A DNA stretch of 47,193 bases from Oscillochloris sp. ZM17-4 (GCF_019599295.1 NZ_JAIEWN010000046.1:1-47193), one strand, 5' to 3'; numbered from the stretch's first letter, positions 7,350 through 20,078 are shown. Notes: generated by a model not told the origin, from the letters alone. Program-made: numbers and translations.

Positions 7350-8181
7350 TAAGAGTCGCCTCAAGGGGATCCTCGCTGGCGGCGAGCCTGAGCCTCCGGC
7401 AAAGCCTATCCAGAAGGGCGTGCCCTTTCAGGTCTCGACCGTTGTCACAGCGGCAGAGCCAGATTTCCAAGGATCGATAGGTGAGCTGAGCGTGCCGCTC
7501 CAGGACATCGCACGCCGGTATGTGGGTGCCCGTCGTCGAAGTGGCGAGGCGCTGTTGGATGCCGCACGTTGGTTGACCGAGGCGCGCAACACCGCCGTAC
7601 ATGGCGAGTGGCAGATCTTTCTCGATGCCACCGTGACGAGCGCGGACAGCGCTGAGCGGTTGCTGAACATCCATAGTATGGCGATGCAGAACCCGCAGTT
7701 CGCTGACGCGGTTACGCGCAACTGGTTGGGTCAGTCGGCCGCCGCGCTGCTCGCCCGACCCTCCACGCCACCTGATGTTGTCGCCGACGTGCTCGGCCAG
7801 GCGGCGGCCCCGAGCGTCGAGGATGTGCGTGGTGCGATCGCACGATCACGCGGATCGCGCAGGGGTAAGGGGGCGGGGCAAAATCCGCAAATTGCGGATT
7901 TTGCCCCGCCCCAAAATCCGCAATTTGCGGATTTTGCGAGCCGCGGGGCTGAGCGTCAATCGGAGACAGCCGATACGGGCGAGGCTGCTGCGCGTCTCAG
8001 GGCAGATGACGCAGCGGATCTATCAGCAGCAGATTTGGCGCTTGAGGTGCTGCGCGAGACGACGCGCGCCATTGAGGGCCTTTGGGATCTGGCCCCAAGC
8101 CTCGCCGGCTCCCAGGAGGGCCGCTCGCTGATCGAGCGGATGAAGCTGGCGCTTCATGAGCTTGAGGATCGCGTGCTGTAG
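7339..8181 (+). CDS. DUF3102-like protein, probable ParB-equivalent partner of ParA
   Basis: 280 aa. The ATG at 7339 overlaps parA by 11 nt, with AGGAGG at 7321-7326; an in-frame TTG at 7327 is a weaker choice. No ParB N-terminal nuclease-like motif is present. Residues about 60-115 (RRSGEALLDAARWLTEARN...VHGEWQIFLD...SAERLLNI) resemble the DUF3102 pattern seen in plasmid and phage proteins. QNPQFAD-type peptides occur at about residues 117, 181 and 192; the last two are encoded by large DNA palindromes. The C-terminal 80 residues are acidic and helical. Position directly after parA suggests a centromere-binding or adaptor role. Function is inferred from context. Confidence 0.55.
   Translation: MSSNKSRLKGILAGGEPEPPAKPIQKGVPFQVSTVVTAAEPDFQGSIGELSVPLQDIARRYVGARRRSGEALLDAARWLTEARNTAVHGEWQIFLDATVTSADSAERLLNIHSMAMQNPQFADAVTRNWLGQSAAALLARPSTPPDVVADVLGQAAAPSVEDVRGAIARSRGSRRGKGAGQNPQIADFAPPQNPQFADFASRGAERQSETADTGEAAARLRADDAADLSAADLALEVLRETTRAIEGLWDLAPSLAGSQEGRSLIERMKLALHELEDRVL
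7870..7936. repeat. Two adjacent palindromes, candidate centromere (parS-like) site
   Basis: A perfect inverted repeat with 21-bp arms around one base (7870-7890 and 7892-7912, centre 7891) is followed at once by a second with 12-bp arms (7912-7923 and 7925-7936, centre 7924). The shared 23-bp cores are AAAATCCGCAA-N-TTGCGGATTTT and are exact reverse complements of each other. They lie in frame inside the partner gene of parA. They could be a partition site, an autoregulatory operator or a palindromic selfish element that entered the reading frame. Confidence 0.75.
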
Positions 8182-8193
8182 CGAGTATAGGTA

Positions 8194-8263
8194 CTGAGCG
8201 GTGCATGCTGTACACCGCGCGGTACCTTAGAGTACCGCGCGGTGTACAGCATGCACCGCTCAG
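8194..8263. repeat. Perfect 32-bp inverted repeat with 6-bp loop
   Basis: Arms 8194-8225 and 8232-8263 are exactly complementary around the loop CTTAGA. Each arm itself contains short palindromes (GCATGC, TGTACA, CCGCGCGG, GGTAC). No T-run follows on either strand. It lies between the partition operon (stop at 8181) and the next gene (ATG 8288). It may be a factor-independent terminator of the GC-rich type, a cruciform-forming replication or partition site, or a single-strand origin. Confidence 0.9.
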
Positions 8264-8287
8264 CACTCCATGATATGAGGAGCCCGC

Positions 8288-9160
8288 ATGTCCGTGCCGA
8301 AGCCACATCCCCCGCCCCCAAGCCCGCGGGAGCAGCTACCCATCACGCTGTTTGAGAGCGTTGTACTCGCCGTCCGCGCCGACGACGCACGCATCTACCT
8401 GAGCCTGCGCGACCTCTGTGACGCGCTGGGCCTCGCGGTGAACCCGCAGCGCCGGCGCATCGTCCTTGATGAGTCGCTCCTTCTGGTGCAGTTTCGGGTG
8501 CTCAGCGGCGGGCAGTTCCGCGCCATCGACTTCTTGCTGCTAGAGGATGTCTCTGTCTGGCTGCTGAGCGTGCAGCGGCGCCGCGTTACGGAAAAGGCCC
8601 AGGAGCGATTCTCCTACGTGAAGGCCTACCTCGTCACGGCGGTCCAGCGCGCCTTCGCAGAGCTCACGGGACTACCTGCCACCTCAAGTAGCGACATCGA
8701 AGATCTCGGCGAGCTGGATCGCATCGATAGGGCGTTTACCCAGATCACTGAGCTGACGCGCCGCCAGGATGTCATTGAGCAGAGCCAGGATCGCGCACGT
8801 GGCGCCTACCGCGATCTGCGCACGATCCTCAGCGATCTCCGTGATCGGATGCGGGCGCTAGAGCAGCGGCTCGAATCAACGCTCAGCCCGTCCCAGCGGG
8901 GGACAATCTATCACATGGTGCAGCGCTGGGGGACGGCCCGCGCCGAGCATGGGAAGAGCCTCGCGCCCGGCGTTGCGATCCGCAAGAGCTGGTCAGAGCT
9001 CAACGAGGCATTCAACGTCGGCACCTACACGGATCTGCCGGCAGCCCGTTATGATGAGATTGTGGGCTATATTAAGGACCAGTACCGCGCCGTGACGGGG
9101 CGCGATCTGGAGGCGGTTGAGCAGGCCGGCCTTGAGATGGGGGGCGGCGATGGGAGATGA
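8288..9160 (+). CDS. Phage antirepressor-like protein (P22_AR_N + ORF6C)
   Basis: 290 aa, ATG preceded by GAGGAG. After a Pro-rich start, residues about 17-125 (ITLFESVVLAVRADDARIYL, LRDLCDALGLAVNPQRRRI, VSVWLLSVQ) match the P22_AR_N antirepressor domain. A coiled coil runs from about 150 to 200. The C-terminal part (LSPSQRGTIYHMVQRW, WSELNEAFNVGTYTDLPAARYDEIVGYI) resembles the ORF6C domain. In phages such proteins block repressors; on plasmids they are probably regulators of replication or phage functions. Separated from the partition genes by the large inverted repeat, it probably has its own expression control. Confidence 0.78.
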   Translation: MSVPKPHPPPPSPREQLPITLFESVVLAVRADDARIYLSLRDLCDALGLAVNPQRRRIVLDESLLLVQFRVLSGGQFRAIDFLLLEDVSVWLLSVQRRRVTEKAQERFSYVKAYLVTAVQRAFAELTGLPATSSSDIEDLGELDRIDRAFTQITELTRRQDVIEQSQDRARGAYRDLRTILSDLRDRMRALEQRLESTLSPSQRGTIYHMVQRWGTARAEHGKSLAPGVAIRKSWSELNEAFNVGTYTDLPAARYDEIVGYIKDQYRAVTGRDLEAVEQAGLEMGGGDGR

Positions 9161-9324
9161 GCGACTCGAGGCGCGGGTAGGCCGCAGGCTGCGCGAGGCG
9201 CGGAGCGGCGCCCGCCGCCCGTGACACCAGGCGCATCCGGCGGCCCGCATGACCTGCCCACCGCAACGTCGTGACCGGTGCACGAATGTGTCTTGATAAC
9301 TTGAGCCACTATAAAGAGGGCACG

Positions 9325-10377
9325 ATGACTGATTCACCGATAGAACACCCGCTGGGGCAACCCGACACGAACACAGACCAGATTCTCGGCGAGACGACGG
9401 GTGATGTCGTGGTGTTTCACCGCACCCACGGATTCATTCGCGCCCCCGGCTTCGGCTCGGTCTTCGTCCACGTCTCTAACCTTGAGGAGGGGCGTGAGCG
9501 GCTGGAGCCAGGACAGCGCGTCCACGTGCGTATCAGGAAGGGGAGACGCGGCCGCTATGCTGATCAGGTGCGGGTGCTCCACGAGGGCTCAACTGAGATG
9601 CCATCGGCACCAACCACGCCGCCCGCCAGCCCAATGCAAGATATCGTGCTCACCATCGCCAGGCGCCTCGGCGAGCGCGAGTCGGAGCCGATCAACCTGA
9701 TCCGCCGGCTAGTTAAACACCTCGGCCCGGATGTGGCGTGGACGGTCCTCGATGAGACGGAGCAGCTTGAGGCGCAGGGCGGCATGCTCCTCCCTAATAA
9801 GTCTCGCCGCCGGACACCTGGCGGTGTGTTCTTCGCTCTAGCCAGAGATCGGCTCACCCCTGAAGATCGGGCAAATCTCTTCCCGAAGAAGCCATGGAAG
9901 GTGCGGCGCACACGGCCCGCCAAGGAACAGACAGAGCAGCCACAGCAGCCGCAGCCTGCGCCGCAGCCCATCACGTGGGAAATGCGCGGGCCACTGATCG
10001 ATGAGGCACGAGTAGGACAAGGAAGGGCGACAACAGTGAAAGTAACGGTTATTGGCCGGCCAGAGTCTATAGTCGAGCGTGGCAACACGGTGATTCTTAT
10101 GCTCACCCACCGTGGCCCGCTGCCATCGCTGCCTAAAGGCGTCCCCACCCCGGCGGAGGTGCCGACAACAAGCTACGTCGTGTATGTGGCAGCCAAGCAG
10201 TGGCGCGGGGTGGCCGAGCCTATCAAGGATCCGGAGGACAGCTTGATCATTGAAGGGACACAGGTCTGGGACGCCGAGCAGCAGGTGATCGCGGTCTACA
10301 CCACAAAGATCGGGACGAAGCTCATGCAGCGCGCCAAGCGGCCCGCTCCGCCCGCCGAGCCGCCGCCGCAATCGTAG
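9325..10377 (+). CDS. Cold-shock domain + PHAX RNA-binding domain protein
   Basis: 350 aa; the ATG at 9325 follows AAAGAGGG and fits the domain start better than an upstream in-frame start at 9271. Residues 22-86 are a cold-shock OB fold with RNP-like motifs (THGFIRAPGFGSVFVHVSNL). Residues about 104-178 match the PHAX RNA-binding domain, known in the eukaryotic snRNA export adaptor: helices IARRLGERESEPINLIRRLV, ...LEAQGGM and the hallmark SRRRTPGGVFFALAR. A basic Pro/Gln linker leads to a C-terminal beta-rich domain (about 225-335; TVKVTVIGRPESIVERGNTV) of unknown family. Two RNA/ssDNA-binding modules suggest a nucleic-acid chaperone or RNA-processing factor. Domain calls are by motif; function is unknown. 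Confidence 0.78.
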   Translation: MTDSPIEHPLGQPDTNTDQILGETTGDVVVFHRTHGFIRAPGFGSVFVHVSNLEEGRERLEPGQRVHVRIRKGRRGRYADQVRVLHEGSTEMPSAPTTPPASPMQDIVLTIARRLGERESEPINLIRRLVKHLGPDVAWTVLDETEQLEAQGGMLLPNKSRRRTPGGVFFALARDRLTPEDRANLFPKKPWKVRRTRPAKEQTEQPQQPQPAPQPITWEMRGPLIDEARVGQGRATTVKVTVIGRPESIVERGNTVILMLTHRGPLPSLPKGVPTPAEVPTTSYVVYVAAKQWRGVAEPIKDPEDSLIIEGTQVWDAEQQVIAVYTTKIGTKLMQRAKRPAPPAEPPPQS

Positions 10378-10398
10378 GCGTAGGGCGTACGGTACCCT

Positions 10399-10446
10399 CT
10401 ACGCACAAGGAGGGGCGGCTCACGAGCCGCCCCTCCTTGTGCGTAG
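10399..10446. terminator. 22-bp perfect hairpin after the PHAX gene
   Basis: Arms 10399-10420 and 10425-10446 pair exactly around CACG, 21 bp after the stop codon. No U-tract follows, but its position between the plus-strand PHAX gene and the convergent resolvase genes makes a bidirectional terminator the likely role. Confidence 0.6.
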
Positions 10447-10498
10447 GGTTCACCCGACCGGGCCTTTGCTAGGCAGGTTTAATCGGTCAAGGTCATCG

Positions 10499-10717
10499 CT
10501 ACCCGCATGGTGTATCGTCAGGCGCTTGCTGATCCTGCTCCCGTGCGGCCCTGGCTTCCTGGAAAAGCTGCGCCCACACTGCGGCGGCGCGCATCTGATC
10601 GGCAAGCGATGGCGTGCGTTGACGGGGAGCCGCGACGCAGCAGATGCGGCGCATCATCGGGGCGTCAGCAGAGGTCTCACTAGTAGGCGAAGTGGTGGGC
10701 GTTGCATCATCCATCAT
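10499..10717 (-). CDS. Small hypothetical protein coupled to the resolvase
   Basis: 72 aa starting MMDDATPTTSPTSETSADAP. Its ATG (10717) overlaps the resolvase stop (10707) by 11 nt and has GGAGGGA as ribosome binding site. The N-terminal half is Ser/Thr-rich and probably disordered. The C-terminal half (SLADQMRAAAVWAQLFQEAR) is a probable amphipathic helix. No family recognised. The overlap and RBS favour a real, translationally coupled gene, but the composition is not decisive. Confidence 0.45.
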   Translation of the reverse strand: MMDDATPTTSPTSETSADAPMMRRICCVAAPRQRTPSLADQMRAAAVWAQLFQEARAAREQDQQAPDDTPCG

Positions 10718-11360
10718 TGCGTCCCTCCGCGATACCGTTCTCCGCTGATTCCGCTGCGGAGGTAGGCTCGCCTGACCCTGGCACACGCCGTGCTTGGGGG
10801 GGCGTCGCCGCATCCGCACGTGTGTACTTGTAGTACGTATTGCGCGAGATCCCGACGATCTCACAGATCTCGCGGATGCTGTATCCAGCATCCTTCTTCA
10901 GCGCCAGCGCCGCTTTCTGCTTCTTCTGGTCGACGCCTTTCGGACGCCCGCCGTGCCTGCCTCTGGCCCGTGCCGCCGCCAACCCTGCGTTGGTTCGCTC
11001 CCTGATCAGATCGCGCTCAAACGCGGCCAGTGACGCGAAGATGTGAAAGATCAGCTTCCCGCCAGAGGTCGTCGTATCCATCTGCTCCTGCAAGCTCGTG
11101 AATCCCACGCCGCGCGCGTAGAGATCCTGCACAATCTCCACGAGGTGTGGGAGTGAGCGACCCAGCCGGTCGAGCTTCCATACCACGAGCGTATCGCCCG
11201 ACCGACATGCGCTCAGCGCTGCGGTCAGCCCCGGTCGATCCACGCGGGCGCCACTCACCGTGTCGCTAAATAGGCGCTCGCACCCTGCGGCATGGAGCGC
11301 ATCATGTTGGAGATGCAGGTTCTGGTCGGATGTTGAAACGCGGGCATAGCCGATCCGCAT
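10707..11360 (-). CDS. Serine recombinase (resolvase/invertase family)
   Basis: 217 aa. It starts MRIGYARVSTSDQNLHLQ with the catalytic serine of the resolvase/invertase family (YARVSTSDQ). It also has VVWKLDRLGRSL, FHIFASLAAFERDLIRERT and GRHGGRPKG. The C-terminal HTH (GYSIREICEIVGISRNTYYKY) binds DNA. The extra 35 residues after the HTH are Ala/Pro-rich and unusual. Such enzymes resolve plasmid multimers or transposition cointegrates, or invert DNA. Beside a replicon, multimer resolution is the simplest role. A resolution site would be expected in the 360 bp upstream (11361-11720) but no clear one was recognised. Confidence 0.92.
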   Translation of the reverse strand: MRIGYARVSTSDQNLHLQHDALHAAGCERLFSDTVSGARVDRPGLTAALSACRSGDTLVVWKLDRLGRSLPHLVEIVQDLYARGVGFTSLQEQMDTTTSGGKLIFHIFASLAAFERDLIRERTNAGLAAARARGRHGGRPKGVDQKKQKAALALKKDAGYSIREICEIVGISRNTYYKYTRADAATPPQARRVPGSGEPTSAAESAENGIAEGRNDG

Positions 11361-11720
11361 GGCCTGGCCTCCTCCGTATGCCGCCGGCGGGCATGGATCA
11401 CACGAAACCCATCTGCGCTACCTTCGGCTGGTACGTAGATATGATAGACCAGTTTTATGGTATGCGCCTGTGGGGCGATAGGCTCCACAGGCGGGTGTTC
11501 CCGCGTGTCAGCAATAATACCAGAGAAACGGTCGTTTTTCTGCACATCGCTCACGCCTGGTGGGTGACCAGCACATATCTTCGAGGGGCGTCCGCATGCT
11601 CAAGCAGCAGCAGATGCAGTGGACGCCTGAAGGCGCACACCTGCTGCCCCAAGTCCGCGTGCAGGTGATCCATGAGGATTGGGGAGCACATTCCGTCGTT
11701 GGTGGCCTGCCCCCGACGTT
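11361..11720. other. Intergenic region upstream of the resolvase
   Basis: Contains a 9-bp inverted repeat, CGCCTGTGG (11465-11473) and CCACAGGCG (11485-11493), lying in the resolvase upstream region, and the transposase fragment listed separately. The hairpin could be a resolution subsite, an operator or an old transposon end. No other gene seen. Confidence 0.4.
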
Positions 11721-11724
11721 TTAG
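11596..11724 (+). pseudogene. Transposase C-terminal fragment
   Basis: A 42-codon reading frame, MLKQQQMQWTPEGAHLLPQV followed by RVQVIHEDW. It matches by eye the conserved C-terminal tail of ISKra4-type transposases (..KxQQMxW...GAHLLLQxRxxVLN..). An in-frame stop lies shortly upstream (11566) and the rest of the transposase is absent; the tail after HEDW is out of register with the family. It ends 4 bp inside the 3' end of the neighbouring convergent kinase gene, so an insertion or deletion scar lies here. Family naming is from memory of the motif. Confidence 0.55.
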
Positions 11725-13487
11725 GGCTCTCCATGGACGCTGGCAAGCACCTCAGAGATCTCGCGCATCAACGTCTGATTGCTGACCGGCTTGGCCAGGT
11801 AGCGGGTTGCTCCCGCCGCCAGTAGACGCTCACGGTCGCCCGACATCGCGAGCGCCGTCACCGCGATGATCGGCGTGGCGGCGACGGAGGCATCCGCTCG
11901 CACCTGCCGGATCACGCCCATTCCGTCCAGATCAGGGATCTGGATATCGAGCAGCACGATGGTGGGGCGCTGTGCCCGGATCAGCGCCAGCGCCTCGGCC
12001 CCCGTGCGAGCAATGATGACCGTGCAGCCCAGGTGAGCGAGCTGTGCGATGTACAGCTCCAGGGTCGGCTCGTGGTCCTCGACCACCAGCACGCGCGGGG
12101 GTGTCGCCCATGCCTCGTGCGCCTTCGGCCTGGCTGCTGTCGGCGCACGAGGCCTATCGTTGTCGTCCTCAGACCAGGGGAGCGTGACGGTGAAGCGGCT
12201 TCCCGCGCCAGGGGAGCTCGTGACCTGCACACTGCCCCCGTGTAGCGCGGTGAGGCGTTGGACCAGGGTGAGCCCAAGCCCGATCCCTTCGTACGCGCGT
12301 GACAGCCGCCCGTCCACCTGGGTGAAGGGATGGAACAGCCGCTCCATGTCCTCTGCGGCGATCCCGATCCCGGTGTCCCTCACGATAAACCTGATGCACT
12401 CCTGGTCGGCGTCTGCTTCGACATCCAGCTCCACCGTCCCCTTCGCTGGCGTAAACTTCACCGCGTTGTCCAGCAGGTTGACCAGGATCTGGGTCAGACG
12501 CCGCTCGTCCGCCCGCACCCCCACCACCCCGAACGCCACAGACTGCATCAGCCGCAGATTCTTCTTCCGGGCGGGCTCGGCGACCAGCTGCAGCGCCGTC
12601 TGACAGAGGTGCATGATGGAGACGGGCTCTGTAATTAGCGGTGTGACGCCCGCATCAATGCGGGTCAGGTCGAGGATGTCCGATAGAATGCCGAGCAGGT
12701 GCCGCCCGCTCTGGAGGACCTGCGCCAATGCCTGCTGCTGCTGCGCGCTGATGGGGCCGTACAGATTCTCCTGGAGCCCCTCAGAGATGCCCAGCACGGC
12801 GGTGAGCGGGGTGCGCAGCTCGTGGCTCATCATGGCCAGGAACTCGTCCTTGAGCCGCAGCGCCCGGGTGAGCTTGGCGTTGGTGCGGCTCAGCTCCTCG
12901 GCGTGCGCCTGCACCGCTGCCTCGGCCCGCGTGCGCTCGGCAATCTCTTGCTGAAGCTGGAGGTTGGCCCGCTGGAGCTCTGCGGTACGTGCGTCCACCT
13001 GTGCTTCCAGGTGATCCTGGTGGTGCTGGAGCTCAGACTCGACCCTCACGCGCTCCGCAATCTCTTGCTGGAGCAGGGTGTTCTGCCGTTCGAGGCGCTG
13101 TTGCATGAAGTGGATGTGCAGCTGGACCTCGACTCTGGCGACCACCTCCTCTGGCTGAAACGGCTTGCTGATGTAATCCACGCCCCCCGCGTTGAAGGCG
13201 TGTACTTTATCGAAGATCTCGTTGCCCGCGCTGATAAAGAGGACTGGGATATCGCTCGTCCGCTCGTCCGCTTTCAGCTGACGGCATGTCGCGTAGCCAT
13301 CCAGCTGTGGCATCTGGACATCGAGCAGTATCAGGTCAGGGGGGGAGGCGCGGGCTGTGGCCAGAGCCGCCGTGCCGTCGGGCGTTTGCCGCACCTCATG
13401 TCCGCACTCGGTTAAGATCTCGACGAGCAGGCGGAGATCGTCGCGATTGTCGTCAGCGACAAGCAGATTGCCCTTCACCGGCGGCAT
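11721..13487 (-). CDS. Hybrid histidine kinase (REC-coiled coil-HisKA-HATPase-REC)
   Basis: 588 aa, cytoplasmic, ATG with AAAGGTA upstream. The N-terminal receiver (about 6-125) is intact: VADDN, LILLDVQMP, KPF. A long coiled coil (about 125-215) has duplicated QQEIAER.R.E heptads. HisKA has [19 protein letters not shown]; HATPase_c has NAVKFT, DTGIGI and GLGLTL. The C-terminal receiver (about 470-585) is also intact (VVEDH, VLLDIQIP, KPV). With receivers at both ends and no sensor, it is probably an intermediate that takes phosphate from another kinase, plausibly the large fusion kinase 72 bp upstream, and relays or integrates signals. Confidence 0.92.
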   Translation of the reverse strand: MPPVKGNLLVADDNRDDLRLLVEILTECGHEVRQTPDGTAALATARASPPDLILLDVQMPQLDGYATCRQLKADERTSDIPVLFISAGNEIFDKVHAFNAGGVDYISKPFQPEEVVARVEVQLHIHFMQQRLERQNTLLQQEIAERVRVESELQHHQDHLEAQVDARTAELQRANLQLQQEIAERTRAEAAVQAHAEELSRTNAKLTRALRLKDEFLAMMSHELRTPLTAVLGISEGLQENLYGPISAQQQQALAQVLQSGRHLLGILSDILDLTRIDAGVTPLITEPVSIMHLCQTALQLVAEPARKKNLRLMQSVAFGVVGVRADERRLTQILVNLLDNAVKFTPAKGTVELDVEADADQECIRFIVRDTGIGIAAEDMERLFHPFTQVDGRLSRAYEGIGLGLTLVQRLTALHGGSVQVTSSPGAGSRFTVTLPWSEDDNDRPRAPTAARPKAHEAWATPPRVLVVEDHEPTLELYIAQLAHLGCTVIIARTGAEALALIRAQRPTIVLLDIQIPDLDGMGVIRQVRADASVAATPIIAVTALAMSGDRERLLAAGATRYLAKPVSNQTLMREISEVLASVHGEP

Positions 13488-13507
13488 AGGGTACCTTTAC
13501 GTATTGC

Positions 13508-13558
13508 GACGCGGTGGATGCTCGGCGGGGCCTGCGGCCCCGCCGAGCATCCACCGCG

Positions 13559-13560
<2 letters not shown>
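13508..13560 (-). terminator. 25-bp perfect hairpin at the end of the STPK-kinase gene
   Basis: Arms 13508-13532 and 13536-13560 are exactly complementary around TGC. The stop codon of the upstream gene (13559-13561) lies within the stem. No T-run follows. It sits between two co-directional genes, so it may attenuate read-through or stabilise the upstream mRNA rather than fully terminate. Confidence 0.6.
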
Positions 13561-18841
<5,281 letters not shown>

Positions 18842-18918
18842 AGATGCGTGCTCCTGCTGGTGCGCGTACGGATAGTCTGCGGGCGGGCCCTGAACTCTAC
18901 CATACCGATGGGCGGGCC

Positions 18919-19338
18919 CTAGCGCGGCTCCCATACCGGCTCATCGCGCAGGATGCGCTCGATCTGCGCGGGAAAACGATCGGCGTTGAGCGGCTTGCCG
19001 ATGAAGCCGTCGAACCCAGAGTCGTGCGCGCGCTGGATATCGTCGGGGAGCACGTTGGCGGTGATCGCGACGACTTTTGTCTCCTGAAGCCGCGGGTGGC
19101 TTCGGATCTGCTTGAGCACCGTGTAGCCGTCCTCATAGGGGATCTGTATATCCAGCAGGATCAGGTCGACCTCCAGCGTGGGCTGGCTGGCGATCAGCTT
19201 GAAGAGCTGGTAGCCAGAGGCGCGGCTGTTGGCGTAGCGCACGTTCAGCTCCGCGTTGAGCAGGTCCATAACAATGAAGAGGTTGTCCGGGTTATCTTCG
19301 ACGACGATCACTGCGGCTGTCGTAGGTTCACAGGCCAT
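18919..19338 (-). CDS. Single-domain response regulator (CheY-like)
   Basis: 139 aa, one receiver domain and no output: VVEDNPDN, phospho-acceptor DLILLDIQIP, VVAITAN and IGKPLN. Start ATG 19338 with AAAAGGGG upstream. It is the first gene of the 19.3-11.7 kb minus-strand block, 77 bp before the STPK-kinase fusion, and is therefore likely that kinase's partner. DivK/CheY-type proteins act by binding other proteins or as phosphorelay shuttles. Confidence 0.92.
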   Translation of the reverse strand: MACEPTTAAVIVVEDNPDNLFIVMDLLNAELNVRYANSRASGYQLFKLIASQPTLEVDLILLDIQIPYEDGYTVLKQIRSHPRLQETKVVAITANVLPDDIQRAHDSGFDGFIGKPLNADRFPAQIERILRDEPVWEPR

Positions 19339-20078
19339 AGAGGCCCCTTTTTGAGATGAGACAAGGTTTCAGGTTACTTTACAGTTTGATGCCGTGCATG
19401 GCGTTCTACGACACCACATCTGCAATCTGCAATCTGAAGCCTTGCCTGAGTGCAAATACATCAACTCTTTCCACAGTGTAGCAGCGAGCACGAGCCACGT
19501 ATAGTGCTTTTGTGTGTCATTTGTGATGTAGAAATGGGTATCACTTACGAGAGAGGGTTGGACGATGACGCGCGCCGTGATGAAGAACTTCTACGGCCCG
19601 TAGCGTACCACCAGGGAGGCGCTCAGGTGCGCCGCCCCGCACCTGCATCTGGGGCTGGCTCTGGTCGCGCACGAGCAGGGCGATGCGCCGGCCAGGAGCG
19701 CGCCGACGGACATCTCCAGGATGCGCTGGCGCTGCTCGTCCGGCTGCTCGGGGCGGCGGATGCCGGGGGCCGTCGGCAGCGCGATCGAGATCTTGATTAT
19801 GCAGGCGCTGACTCTCTAGGCTGCAGGCGATCCGGTTTCGGCCATAGACGCGCATGATCGCGCCATGGCCCGCGCCGAGCCTGAGGGCTATGTCCGCATC
19901 TTTGTCGACGAGGGGCTCAGCAACCAGGAGCTTGCCGCGCGGCTATACCTCTGGTATATGTGGACGTGGCCAGAGCTGTCGGCGGCGAGCCGGCCATGAT
20001 CTCGCGATGGCCGGTAGTCGGCAGGCCCAAGGCAACGTCGATGATCACACCGGGGCCGCGCTTCTCGATGCTCAATGG
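19339..20078. other. Gene-poor region with decayed sequence
   Basis: 740 bp between two minus-strand signalling blocks. The first 190 bp is A/T-richer and should hold the promoter of the response regulator starting at 19338; a direct repeat of GCAATCT (around 19422-19435) is visible. The rest has broken reading frames with coding-like GC composition but no recognisable intact gene. One short fragment resembles a LuxR HTH (listed separately). Confidence 0.5.
19865..19999 (+). pseudogene. Possible LuxR-type HTH fragment
   Basis: A 44-codon frame with YVRIFVDEGLSNQELAARLY, which resembles the first helices of a LuxR/NarL DNA-binding domain (..LLAEGLSNKEIAERL..). The following recognition-helix sequence is lost, and no RBS or upstream receiver is visible. 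Probably a degraded gene fragment. Confidence 0.3.

Noticed and set aside
7870-8263. CRISPR array or integron attC sites
   Set aside because: The palindromes are few, unequal and adjacent rather than regularly spaced. No cas or integrase gene is present.
9150-9224. 24-codon frame starting MGDERLEARVGRRLREA after the antirepressor-like gene
   Set aside because: Overlaps the preceding stop but is very short and Arg-rich, with no further support; possibly a leader peptide but not defensible.
10707-11360. Recombinase as a phage integrase with an attachment site
   Set aside because: Size and motifs are those of small serine resolvases/invertases. No tRNA gene or direct-repeat attachment core was seen.
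11330-11668. 112-codon plus-strand frame upstream of the resolvase
   Set aside because: Overlaps the resolvase start, has no domain, and the transposase remnant lies in another frame.
19450-19857. Overlapping frames on both strands in the 19.3-20.1 kb gap
   Set aside because: Neither has an RBS, a domain or coding-like residue use; probably decayed DNA.
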